This document shows positions 15,282 to 24,865 of a stretch of DNA of 29,964 nucleotides, piece by piece. The stretch lies in NCBI GenBank assembly GCA_043763155.1, contig JAYULW010000034.1, positions 1 through 29,964 on the forward strand. Reading direction: 5' to 3'. Numbering within the stretch: position 1 is the stretch's first letter; the number at the start of each line of letters is the position of its first letter. The stretch is from JANYBV01 sp043763155 (lineage in GTDB: Bacteria > Pseudomonadota > Alphaproteobacteria > Rickettsiales > SXRF01). Made by a program: the position numbers and the translations under genes. Under the pieces are notes generated by a model. It was not told where the DNA came from and ran no database searches. It was given only the letters and a program-made list of their open reading frames with translations.

Positions 15282-15884
15282 ATGGAAACTGCCGACCAAC
15301 CCGAAAAAAACAGCTACCGCGAAGTAGGCGAACTTTTGAAGCGCGCGCGCGAATCCTTGCGCATGCCCATGGATCAGGCCGCACGCCTCCTGCACATTCG
15401 CGTGCGCTATTTAGATGCCATGGAGCAAGGCCGCCTCGAAGAACTTCCGGGGCTTCCCTACGCCCGCGGCTACCTGCAAACCTATGCGGGCTTTCTGGGC
15501 CTCGACAAAGACGAAATTCTGCGTCGTTTTGAAGAGATAGACAAGGCGGTGGCCGCCAAAACCCTCTATTTCCCGCAAGTCCTGAGCAAGGAAAAAACCC
15601 CTAGCTACAGCATCATCTGGGGCGGCCTCATTGCCGCAATGCTCAGTTATGGCGTCTGGGAAATCGCTTCAAGCCATTCAACTAAAACAATTTCTGTGGT
15701 GGAGCAGTTCCCGATTCCCCATGTCCAGAAAGTACAAGTTTCTGCCGATTCCATGCAGGATGTTGCTTGCCTGAAGACCCAAGACACGGTATATCCCCCC
15801 TGTGTCGTGCTGAAGGAGCCGAAAATTAAGGTTACTCCTTGGCCCGAAAAGATAATGTCTGTCATGGAATTGGCAGCCCAGTGA
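15282..15884 (+). CDS. Short RodZ-like membrane protein with N-terminal helix-turn-helix
   Basis: The 200-residue protein has a cytosolic helix-turn-helix domain of the RodZ type (about 12-88: VGELLKRARESLRMPMDQAARLLHIRVRYLDAME, then LPGLPYARGYLQTYAGFLGLD). One membrane segment follows at about 109-128 (YSIIWGGLIAAMLSYGVWEI), then a periplasmic tail of about 70 residues with two cysteines (C163, C174). RodZ ties MreB filaments to the wall synthesis machinery. E. coli RodZ is 337 residues; the C-terminal beta domain (DUF4115) appears missing or unrecognisable here. Placement upstream of ispG-hisS matches rodZ-ispG-hisS in E. coli and supports the call. It starts directly on the ptsP stop. Confidence 0.78.
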   Translation: METADQPEKNSYREVGELLKRARESLRMPMDQAARLLHIRVRYLDAMEQGRLEELPGLPYARGYLQTYAGFLGLDKDEILRRFEEIDKAVAAKTLYFPQVLSKEKTPSYSIIWGGLIAAMLSYGVWEIASSHSTKTISVVEQFPIPHVQKVQVSADSMQDVACLKTQDTVYPPCVVLKEPKIKVTPWPEKIMSVMELAAQ

Positions 15885-15924
15885 GACGGTGCGTACGCGC
15901 ATTGCTCCTATTCAAAGTTAAACA

Positions 15925-17166
15925 ATGAATGAAGCGTTGAACAAACGTCGGGTATCGTATCAGGCCGCAATCGCCCATGTAATGGTGGGCGGCAATGCCC
16001 CCGTCATGGTTCAGTCCATGACCAATACGGATACTGCCGACATCAATGCAACCGTGGCCCAAACCAAAGCACTGGCCGACGCCGGTTCCGAAATCGTGCG
16101 CATCACCGTAAATAATGAAGCCTCCGCAGCCGCAGTCCCCCACATCCGCGAGCATCTGGATAAGCTCGGCTGCAATGTGCCCTTGGTCGGCGACTTCCAT
16201 TATAATGGCCACACGCTCCTTAAAGACTACCCCGCCATGGCGCAGGCACTGGCCAAATACCGCATCAATCCCGGCAATGTCGGCTTCAAAGACAAGCACG
16301 ACACCCAGTTCGCCCAAATGATCGAAGCAGCCATCCTGCATAACAAGCCCGTGCGCATCGGTGTGAACTGGGGCAGCTTAGATCAGGACATGTTGGCGCG
16401 CGTCATGGACGAAAACGCCACGGCTGCAAACCCAAAAGACGCCAGCGGCGTCGCCCGCGAAGCCCTCGTGCGCTCCGCCATCGAATCTGCCGCCCGCGCC
16501 GAAGAACTTGGCCTTGCCAAAAACAAAATCCTGCTCTCCTGCAAAGTAAGCCGCGTGCAGGACCTCGTGGCCGTGTACCGCGACCTCGCACAGCGTTGTA
16601 ATTATCCCCTCCATCTGGGGCTTACCGAGGCAGGCATGGGCAGCAAAGGCATCGTTGCCTCCACCGCCGCACTTTCCGTGCTTCTGCAAGAAGGCATCGG
16701 CGACACCATCCGCATCTCCCTCACGCCCGAACCTGGCGGCGACCGTACCCAGGAGGTGAGGGTGGCACAGGAAATCCTGCAAAGCATGGGCCTGCGCAGC
16801 TTCACCCCCCAAGTCACCGCTTGCCCCGGCTGCGGCCGCACCACCAGCACCGTGTTTCAGGAACTCGCTGACAAAATCCAAACCTACCTGCGAAACCAGA
16901 TGCCCATCTGGAAAGGCACCTACGCAGGCGTGGAAGACATGAATGTCGCCGTGATGGGCTGCATCGTAAACGGCCCCGGCGAAAGCAAACACGCCAATAT
17001 CGGCATTTCCTTACCCGGCACGGGCGAGTCGCCCGCCGCCCCCGTCTTCATAGACGGCAAAAAAGCCATGACCCTTCGCGGCGACAACATCGCCGAAGAA
17101 TTCATGGCCCTCGTGCAGCAATACGTACAAAAAACCTACAGCCCGGAAAAACAAAATGTCGCCTAA
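15925..17166 (+). CDS. ispG: 4-hydroxy-3-methylbut-2-enyl diphosphate synthase
   Basis: IspG (GcpE) converts 2-C-methyl-D-erythritol 2,4-cyclodiphosphate to HMBPP in the non-mevalonate isoprenoid pathway. The product is 413 residues, the proteobacterial two-domain form without the plant insert. The barrel domain carries MVQSMTNTDTADINATVAQ and GNVGFKD. The C-terminal domain carries the [4Fe-4S] ligands C300 and C303 (CPGCGRT), C346 (GCIVNGPGE) and the glutamate E353. The ATG at 15925 lies 40 bases after the RodZ-like gene with only a weak ribosome site. It overlaps hisS by 11 bases. The product feeds the prenyl chains used by UbiG's pathway. Confidence 0.97.
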   Translation: MNEALNKRRVSYQAAIAHVMVGGNAPVMVQSMTNTDTADINATVAQTKALADAGSEIVRITVNNEASAAAVPHIREHLDKLGCNVPLVGDFHYNGHTLLKDYPAMAQALAKYRINPGNVGFKDKHDTQFAQMIEAAILHNKPVRIGVNWGSLDQDMLARVMDENATAANPKDASGVAREALVRSAIESAARAEELGLAKNKILLSCKVSRVQDLVAVYRDLAQRCNYPLHLGLTEAGMGSKGIVASTAALSVLLQEGIGDTIRISLTPEPGGDRTQEVRVAQEILQSMGLRSFTPQVTACPGCGRTTSTVFQELADKIQTYLRNQMPIWKGTYAGVEDMNVAVMGCIVNGPGESKHANIGISLPGTGESPAAPVFIDGKKAMTLRGDNIAEEFMALVQQYVQKTYSPEKQNVA

Positions 17167-18430
17167 CAATAAACTACAACCGGTGCGTGGTACTCACGAC
17201 ATCCTGCCCGAAGAAGCCGCCCGCCGCCGCTGCATGGAAGACGCCATGGCGCAAACCTGCGCCAATTACGGCTTCGGCGAAATCCGCACCCCCATCTTCG
17301 AATTCACCGACGTGTTCCACCGCACACTGGGCGACACCTCCGACGTGGTCACCAAGGAAACCTACACCTTCACCGACCGTGGCAACGAATCACTCACCCT
17401 GCGCCCCGAATTCACCGCCGCCGTGGTGCGCGCCTTCATCTCCAATTCGCTTCAGGAAAAACTCCCCTTCAAAGCTTTCTACTGCGGTCCCGCCTTCCGC
17501 TACGAGCGCCCGCAAAAAGGCCGCCTGCGCCAGTTCCACCAGTTCGGCGCTGAGTGCCTTGGCCTCGCCGAACCCATCGCCGACATCGAAATGATCGCCC
17601 TCGCCGACCAGCTGCTCACCGCACTCGGCTTGCGCCCCTATGTCACCCTCGAACTCAATTCTTTAGGCGACACCGCCAGCCGCACCAGCTACCGCGAAGC
17701 GCTCGTCACTTATTTCAACGACCACCGCGCCAACCTCTCCGAAGAGAGTCAGGTCCGCCTCGACAAAAACCCGCTGCGCATCTTGGACTCCAAAGACGAA
17801 GGCGACCGCAAGCTCATCACAGGCGCGCCCGACGCGAAAGCCCACTTCAACCACCTCTCCACCGATTTCATCGGCGCAGTAACGCAATCCCTCGACGCGC
17901 TGGAAATCCCCTACACGTTAAACCCCCGACTCGTGCGCGGGCTGGACTACTACTCCCACACCGTCTTCGAATTCACCACCAACATGCTGGGCGCCCAAGG
18001 CACCGTGCTGGCTGGCGGGCGCTATGACGGACTTGTCGCCATGATGGGCGGCTCCGACATTCCGGGCGTAGGCTTCGCCGCTGGCATCGAGCGCCTGCTC
18101 GCCCTCACCGAGGCCACCGTCAAAGAAACCCCCGGCTTCACGCTTGCGCAAAACCCGGTGGTGGTCATTCCCGTGGATGACGCGCAGGAAACCGATGCTT
18201 TGAAACTGGTGCAGGAACTTCGCCAAACCATGCCCGCCGAAATGGTGACGCGTGGCAACATGTCCAAAAAAATGAAACGCGCCGCCCGCTTCAACCCCGA
18301 TGTGGTGTTGCTCTTGGGCGAAAACGAAGTAAAAGACGGCAACGTCACCGCCAAACATATGCAGGACGGAAGCCAAGCGATCATCGCCCGCGATGACCTG
18401 GCCGCGCACCTCGCTCAATGGAAAAAATAG
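17156..18430 (+). CDS. hisS: Histidyl-tRNA synthetase
   Basis: This is a class II synthetase charging tRNA-His, 424 residues long. Motif 1 lies around YGFGEIRTPIFEF. Motif 2 is intact and canonical (FRYERPQKGRLRQFHQFGAE). The histidine-specific LVRGLDYYSHTVFEF is present, and motif 3 is in the GVGFAAGIERL segment. The C-terminal anticodon-binding domain spans about 325-424. The start ATG 17156 lies within the end of ispG. The gene is 13 bases before prfA, consistent with one transcript. The canonical motif 2 is of interest because some alphaproteobacteria have a diverged HisRS matched to unusual tRNA-His. Confidence 0.97.
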   Translation: MSPNNKLQPVRGTHDILPEEAARRRCMEDAMAQTCANYGFGEIRTPIFEFTDVFHRTLGDTSDVVTKETYTFTDRGNESLTLRPEFTAAVVRAFISNSLQEKLPFKAFYCGPAFRYERPQKGRLRQFHQFGAECLGLAEPIADIEMIALADQLLTALGLRPYVTLELNSLGDTASRTSYREALVTYFNDHRANLSEESQVRLDKNPLRILDSKDEGDRKLITGAPDAKAHFNHLSTDFIGAVTQSLDALEIPYTLNPRLVRGLDYYSHTVFEFTTNMLGAQGTVLAGGRYDGLVAMMGGSDIPGVGFAAGIERLLALTEATVKETPGFTLAQNPVVVIPVDDAQETDALKLVQELRQTMPAEMVTRGNMSKKMKRAARFNPDVVLLLGENEVKDGNVTAKHMQDGSQAIIARDDLAAHLAQWKK

Positions 18431-18443
18431 GAAACATAAGAAA

Positions 18444-19520
18444 ATGAGCTTTGAAGATACCCTTGATACCCTCGTGCGCAGGCACGACGAACTGCGCGAC
18501 AAGCTGGGCACCGGCACCATCACCGGCACCGATTTTTCCAAAGCCTCCAAGGAATATTCCGACCTCACCCCGCTGGTGGAGGTCATTCAGGAATACACCA
18601 AGGCCAAAGATTCCCTGCGTGATATGCAAAACATGATGGCCGACCCCGCCACCGACCCCGAAATGAAGTCCATGGCCGAAGAAGAAATGCACGAGCTGCA
18701 ACACCAGATCCCCGTCCTCACCAAAAAGGTGCAGCTGGCACTGCTGCCCAAAGACGCAGCCGATGAAAAGAACGCAATCATGGAACTGCGCGCAGGCACT
18801 GGCGGCGACGAAGCCGCACTGTTCGCTGCCGACCTCTTCCGCATGTATCAGCGCTTCGCCCAATTGCAGAACTGGAAGTTCGAAGTGATCTCCATTTCCG
18901 AAAACGGCATCGGCGGCTATAAGGACGCAACCGTGGAAATCACCGGCAAAGGTGTATTCGCTAAACTCAAATGGGAATCGGGCGTGCACCGCGTGCAGCG
19001 CGTGCCCACCACCGAAACCCAAGGCCGCATCCACACTTCGGCTGCAACCATAGCCGTGCTTCCCGAAGCCGAAGAAGTGGACATCAAAATTGAAGACAAA
19101 GACCTGCGCATTGACGTGTTCCGCTCCAGCGGCCCCGGCGGCCAGTCGGTAAACACCACCGACTCTGCGGTGCGCATCGTGCATTTGCCCACCGGCGTAA
19201 CCGTGCAGCAGCAGGACGAAAAATCCCAGCACAAGAACAAAGCCAAAGCGCTGAAAGTCTTGCGCGCCCGCCTGTATGAGGCCGAGCGCGAAAAACTCGC
19301 CAACGAGCGCGCCGGCATGCGCAAAGACCAGGTAGGCAGCGGCGACCGCTCCGAGCGCATCCGCACCTACAACTTCCCCCAAGGCCGCGTCACCGACCAC
19401 CGCATCAACGTGACCGTGTACAAGATTGACGAGGTCATGAACGGCCAGCTTAATGAATTCGTGGACGCCCTCATCGCCGACGACCAGGCTAAGCAGCTGG
19501 CGGAGCTGGGCAGCGTATGA
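18444..19520 (+). CDS. prfA: Peptide chain release factor 1
   Basis: RF1 recognises UAA and UAG and triggers peptide release. The product is 358 residues. The codon-reading motif is the RF1-type P-x-T (RVPTTETQGRIHTSA) rather than the SPF of RF2. The catalytic GGQ is at SSGPGGQSVN, with Q234 the residue methylated by PrmC. The start at 18444 is preferred to an upstream in-frame codon lying inside hisS because it gives the family's MSFEDTLDTL N-terminus and AGGAAA lies before it. It overlaps prmC by four bases (ATGA), which places the factor and its modifying enzyme together. Confidence 0.97.
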   Translation: MSFEDTLDTLVRRHDELRDKLGTGTITGTDFSKASKEYSDLTPLVEVIQEYTKAKDSLRDMQNMMADPATDPEMKSMAEEEMHELQHQIPVLTKKVQLALLPKDAADEKNAIMELRAGTGGDEAALFAADLFRMYQRFAQLQNWKFEVISISENGIGGYKDATVEITGKGVFAKLKWESGVHRVQRVPTTETQGRIHTSAATIAVLPEAEEVDIKIEDKDLRIDVFRSSGPGGQSVNTTDSAVRIVHLPTGVTVQQQDEKSQHKNKAKALKVLRARLYEAEREKLANERAGMRKDQVGSGDRSERIRTYNFPQGRVTDHRINVTVYKIDEVMNGQLNEFVDALIADDQAKQLAELGSV

Positions 19521-20395
19521 GCATGCTAAGTACGGCTTTGCAATCCCGCGCCCAATCTGCTAAAGATGTGCTACGTCACGCGGTGCTGCAGTTGCAGCGC
19601 GCCCATATCGAAACCGCATCCATGGATGCGCGGATATTGTTGCAGGAAGTGCTGGGAGTGACCCGGGAACAATTATTGACTGATAATGAATTGGCACTAA
19701 GCCCACGGCAAAACACGACCTATCAGGAACTGGTTGAAAAGCGCACCCGCCGCCAGCCCGTTGCGCAACTGACCGGCAAGCGTGAGTTCTGGGGCCTGAC
19801 CTTCAAGGTAACGCAAGACACGCTCGACCCCCGGCCCGATAGCGAAACGCTGATCGAAGCCATCCTTGCCAAATTCCCTAACCGCGAAGCACCGCTTCGC
19901 GTGCTGGACCTTGGCACAGGCACGGGGTGCTTATTGCTGACGGTACTCAGCGAATATGCAAACGCCCAGGGCACCGGCGTGGATATTTGCACCGGCGCAT
20001 TACAGGTAGCGCGTGAAAACGCGCTGAACCTCGGCCTCGCAAACCGCGCCCACTTCCTCTCCTCATGCTGGGGCGAAAAAGTGGAAGGAACATACGATCT
20101 GGTCATTTCAAACCCGCCGTATATTCCCAGCAGCACCATTCCCTCGCTTGCGCCCGAAGTGTCGCAGTGGGAACCGAAGCTGGCGCTTGATGGTGGCGAG
20201 GACGGCATGAATTGCTACCGTGCCATCGTGCCGCAACTGCAAACCCTGCTATCGCCTGAAGGCCTCGCAGTGTTTGAAATTGGCATCGGCCAGGCCAAGG
20301 AATTAGAGAACGTCGCAAGCAGCCACGGCTTGAAAGTGGCAGGAACCAAAGACGACATGGCGTACATAACGCGCTGTGTACTGATAACGCATTAA
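19517..20395 (+). CDS. prmC: Release factor glutamine methyltransferase
   Basis: PrmC (HemK) N5-methylates the glutamine of the GGQ motif in release factors, here Q234 of the adjacent RF1. The 292-residue protein has an N-terminal helical domain that contacts the release factor (about 1-85), the linker GKREFWGLTFKV, SAM motif I LDLGTGTG (130-137) and the catalytic N199-P-P-Y202. The late LDGGEDGMNCYRAIV is also characteristic. The ATGA overlap with prfA suggests coupled translation. A second ATG two codons in (19523) is possible. Confidence 0.96.
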   Translation: MSMLSTALQSRAQSAKDVLRHAVLQLQRAHIETASMDARILLQEVLGVTREQLLTDNELALSPRQNTTYQELVEKRTRRQPVAQLTGKREFWGLTFKVTQDTLDPRPDSETLIEAILAKFPNREAPLRVLDLGTGTGCLLLTVLSEYANAQGTGVDICTGALQVARENALNLGLANRAHFLSSCWGEKVEGTYDLVISNPPYIPSSTIPSLAPEVSQWEPKLALDGGEDGMNCYRAIVPQLQTLLSPEGLAVFEIGIGQAKELENVASSHGLKVAGTKDDMAYITRCVLITH

Positions 20396-20416
20396 CGATA
20401 ACAAAGGTAAAAAACC

Positions 20417-20941
20417 ATGAGAAGGAAGCCCTCGGGACAAGGCAGCTACGGTAACAATAACGGCGGCAGCGGTGGCGGCGGTGGCGGCGGCGGCAATAAC
20501 GGCGGCCAGCAGCGCAAGCAGCGCTTCCAGGGCGGCGGTGGCGGCGGCAACGGCGGCGGTCACAACCAGAACCGTCCCCGCAAGAACTACACTGCCTCGC
20601 GTGAAAAATACCTCTTGCAGGCGCGTGACGCGCTGGCGCAGGGCGACCGCGTATTGGCCGAAAACTATTTCCAGCACGCCGACCATTGCTACCGCATGAT
20701 GGTGGAAGAGGGCTACAACACCCGCAACAATTTCAACGCCCAGAACAACCAGCAAAGTGGCGATCAGCAGGGCAATGAGCCGCAAGCCGAGAACAACGGC
20801 AACCAGCAGAACGACAATGGCCCCGCCGAGGAAATGATGACCGACAACGTCACGCAGTTGCCCGCATTCCTCACCGCAACCATCAGCGACAACGACGACC
20901 GCAAGGACAACGTCGCAGCGCAAGGTGGCTGGGAAGAGTAA
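20417..20941 (+). CDS. DUF4167 protein with glycine-rich N-terminus
   Basis: This 174-residue protein of unknown function is found in alphaproteobacteria, typically beside prmC and clpB, as here. The N-terminal 57 residues are Gly/Asn/Gln/Arg-rich with runs of up to eight glycines (GGSGGGGGGGGNNGG) and scattered basic RKQR and RPRK patches. A conserved helical core follows (about 58-100: YTASREKYLLQARDALAQGDRV...NYFQHADHCYRMM). The rest is an acidic Asn/Gln-rich tail. The arrangement recalls RNA-binding proteins with disordered arms, which is inference. The GGC-rich tract could be prone to slippage. Its stop abuts the stop of the convergent DUF3108 gene with no intervening base. Confidence 0.88.
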   Translation: MRRKPSGQGSYGNNNGGSGGGGGGGGNNGGQQRKQRFQGGGGGGNGGGHNQNRPRKNYTASREKYLLQARDALAQGDRVLAENYFQHADHCYRMMVEEGYNTRNNFNAQNNQQSGDQQGNEPQAENNGNQQNDNGPAEEMMTDNVTQLPAFLTATISDNDDRKDNVAAQGGWEE

Positions 20942-21799
20942 TTACTGGCTAATGCCGAGCAGGCAGGAATCGTCGCTGGTGCAAACCTTGGCGATGGATG
21001 CGCGTATCGTGCCCAGCCACATCGGCACTTCGAACAGGATCGGGATGAACCGCGCATCGCGTGAGAAGTAAGCATGCACAACCGGCTCTTTCGCCTTGCC
21101 GTCGCCCAGCTCCGACTGCGTCCAGCCTTCAAGCAGCTTGCGTGAAATATCCACCTGCACCACGTCGGTATTTACCTTGTCTATGGGAACGCTGGTGTTG
21201 CCGATCACCGCAAAATTCACCTGCGTAAGCCGCCTGCCGTCATACAGCAGCAGCGAGAAGCTGTCCTTCTTCGCAACCATTGCATCATGCAAGCCCTGGC
21301 GCATCGCAAAAATCAGGCTTAGCGGATTCACCGCCTTGTCCTTTTGTTCCTTGCTCACCTCAGGCCGCGTGGCCCGGTTATCCGGCGGCAGCGCCTGCTC
21401 CTCGGTAATTTCGCCGTTTTTCACGGTCATATGCACGTATTTCGGCTTCTTCTTGGTCTGGTAATTCGACTCATACACCAGCGCGTCATAATGCCCGCCT
21501 TCGCCCGTGGCTTTCACGGTGGTATGGCTGGAGTGCTTCACAAACGCATTCACGATACCCGTAGAGGTCACATCGCACGTAATATCGTATTGCGTAGGGG
21601 TCTGGCTGATCTCAATCCCGGTTTTGCCAAAATTCACGCCAGCATAGCTAAAGGCATAAATCACCTTATAGTTGAGGGGGGCAAGGGCGGGTATAGCATT
21701 GGTTTCAGCCGCTGTAGCAGGGGCCGAAAACAGGCTTAGGCCTATAAAACATATGAATATTTTATGCGCCGTATTGTAATATCCAAGTCGCGTAACCAT
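20942..21799 (-). CDS. DUF3108 family exported protein
   Basis: This is a 285-residue protein with a Sec signal peptide: a hydrophobic stretch at about 13-25 (IFICFIGLSLFSA) and a likely cleavage after APATAA, near residue 30. The mature part begins with strand-rich sequence (LNYKVIYAFSYAGVNFGKTGIEI), the DUF3108 signature, and is expected to be a periplasmic beta-rich protein. Its function is unknown; family members occur in many proteobacteria. The gene is convergent with DUF4167 (stops adjacent) and divergent from clpB with only 37 bases between starts, so its promoter and that of clpB must lie close together or inside each other's coding region. The ATG at 21799 lacks a clear ribosome site. 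Confidence 0.85.
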   Translation of the reverse strand: MVTRLGYYNTAHKIFICFIGLSLFSAPATAAETNAIPALAPLNYKVIYAFSYAGVNFGKTGIEISQTPTQYDITCDVTSTGIVNAFVKHSSHTTVKATGEGGHYDALVYESNYQTKKKPKYVHMTVKNGEITEEQALPPDNRATRPEVSKEQKDKAVNPLSLIFAMRQGLHDAMVAKKDSFSLLLYDGRRLTQVNFAVIGNTSVPIDKVNTDVVQVDISRKLLEGWTQSELGDGKAKEPVVHAYFSRDARFIPILFEVPMWLGTIRASIAKVCTSDDSCLLGISQ

Positions 21800-21836
21800 A
21801 TAAATTGATATAGCCTAATTGACGTAAAGGAAATAT

Positions 21837-24421
<2,585 letters not shown>

Positions 24422-24434
<13 letters not shown>

Positions 24435-24463
24435 AACTACTTGAAGGTTGCGTAAAATTACTT
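24422..24463. repeat. 21-bp tandem duplication at the convergent clpB/lipoprotein stops
   Basis: Bases 24422-24442 and 24443-24463 are two head-to-tail copies differing at one position (C versus T, the 17th base). Copy 1 holds the last clpB codons and its stop TAA; copy 2 holds the stop of the convergent lipoprotein gene. The unit begins GAAGGTTGCGTAAAA. A single ancestral copy would have placed both stops within a few bases, so the duplication probably spaced them apart recently. Confidence 0.9.
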
Positions 24464-24865
24464 CAGGGGATGTTCGGGCGTTGCGCCGGGGTTCATGGTG
24501 TTTCTCACCTTGGCCATGCGCGCCATCGTCACAGCGCCGACCACCACGTCGCGGCTTTTAGCAGTGCCGCAGGCCCATTCCGGCATGTCGCTCACCTTTT
24601 TAGCCGCGTCCTGCCATTGCTGCATCATGGCGTCGGTCACGCCCAGCGTTGCGCGCATGAAATTGGTGTTGTACGCCACGTCGCTTTCAAAGCTTTTCTT
24701 TTCTTCGCCCTGCAAATAATGGCACTTTTGGTCCATATACCAGCCACCCACCACAATCGCATATTGCTGCAGCGGTGCGCCCGTAAACGTATTTTTGGGC
24801 TGCTGCGGTGCGCAAGCGCTAAGCAAAGCACAGGAAGAAAGCAGTAAAGGAAGAAACCGGCGCAT
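24458..24865 (-). CDS. Small predicted lipoprotein of unknown function
   Basis: This 135-residue protein has a type II signal peptide. The basic start MRRF, a leucine-rich core and the lipobox LSAC place the lipidated cysteine at residue 18. The mature protein (about 118 residues) contains two further cysteines (C48 and C98, approximately) that could form a disulfide, and a helical middle (SFESDVAYNTNFMRATLGVTD in part). I do not recognise the family. Its ATG overlaps the stop of the M23 peptidase gene by one base (TAATG), so it is probably translated with it and may work in the same envelope process. That link is inference from position. Confidence 0.8.
   Translation of the reverse strand: MRRFLPLLLSSCALLSACAPQQPKNTFTGAPLQQYAIVVGGWYMDQKCHYLQGEEKKSFESDVAYNTNFMRATLGVTDAMMQQWQDAAKKVSDMPEWACGTAKSRDVVVGAVTMARMAKVRNTMNPGATPEHPLK

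Noticed and set aside
20303..20923. Hydrophobic 206-codon minus-strand frame opposite the DUF4167 gene
   Set aside because: The Ala/Val-rich sequence comes from reading the GGC-rich tract backwards; DUF4167 is supported by its conserved core and gene order.
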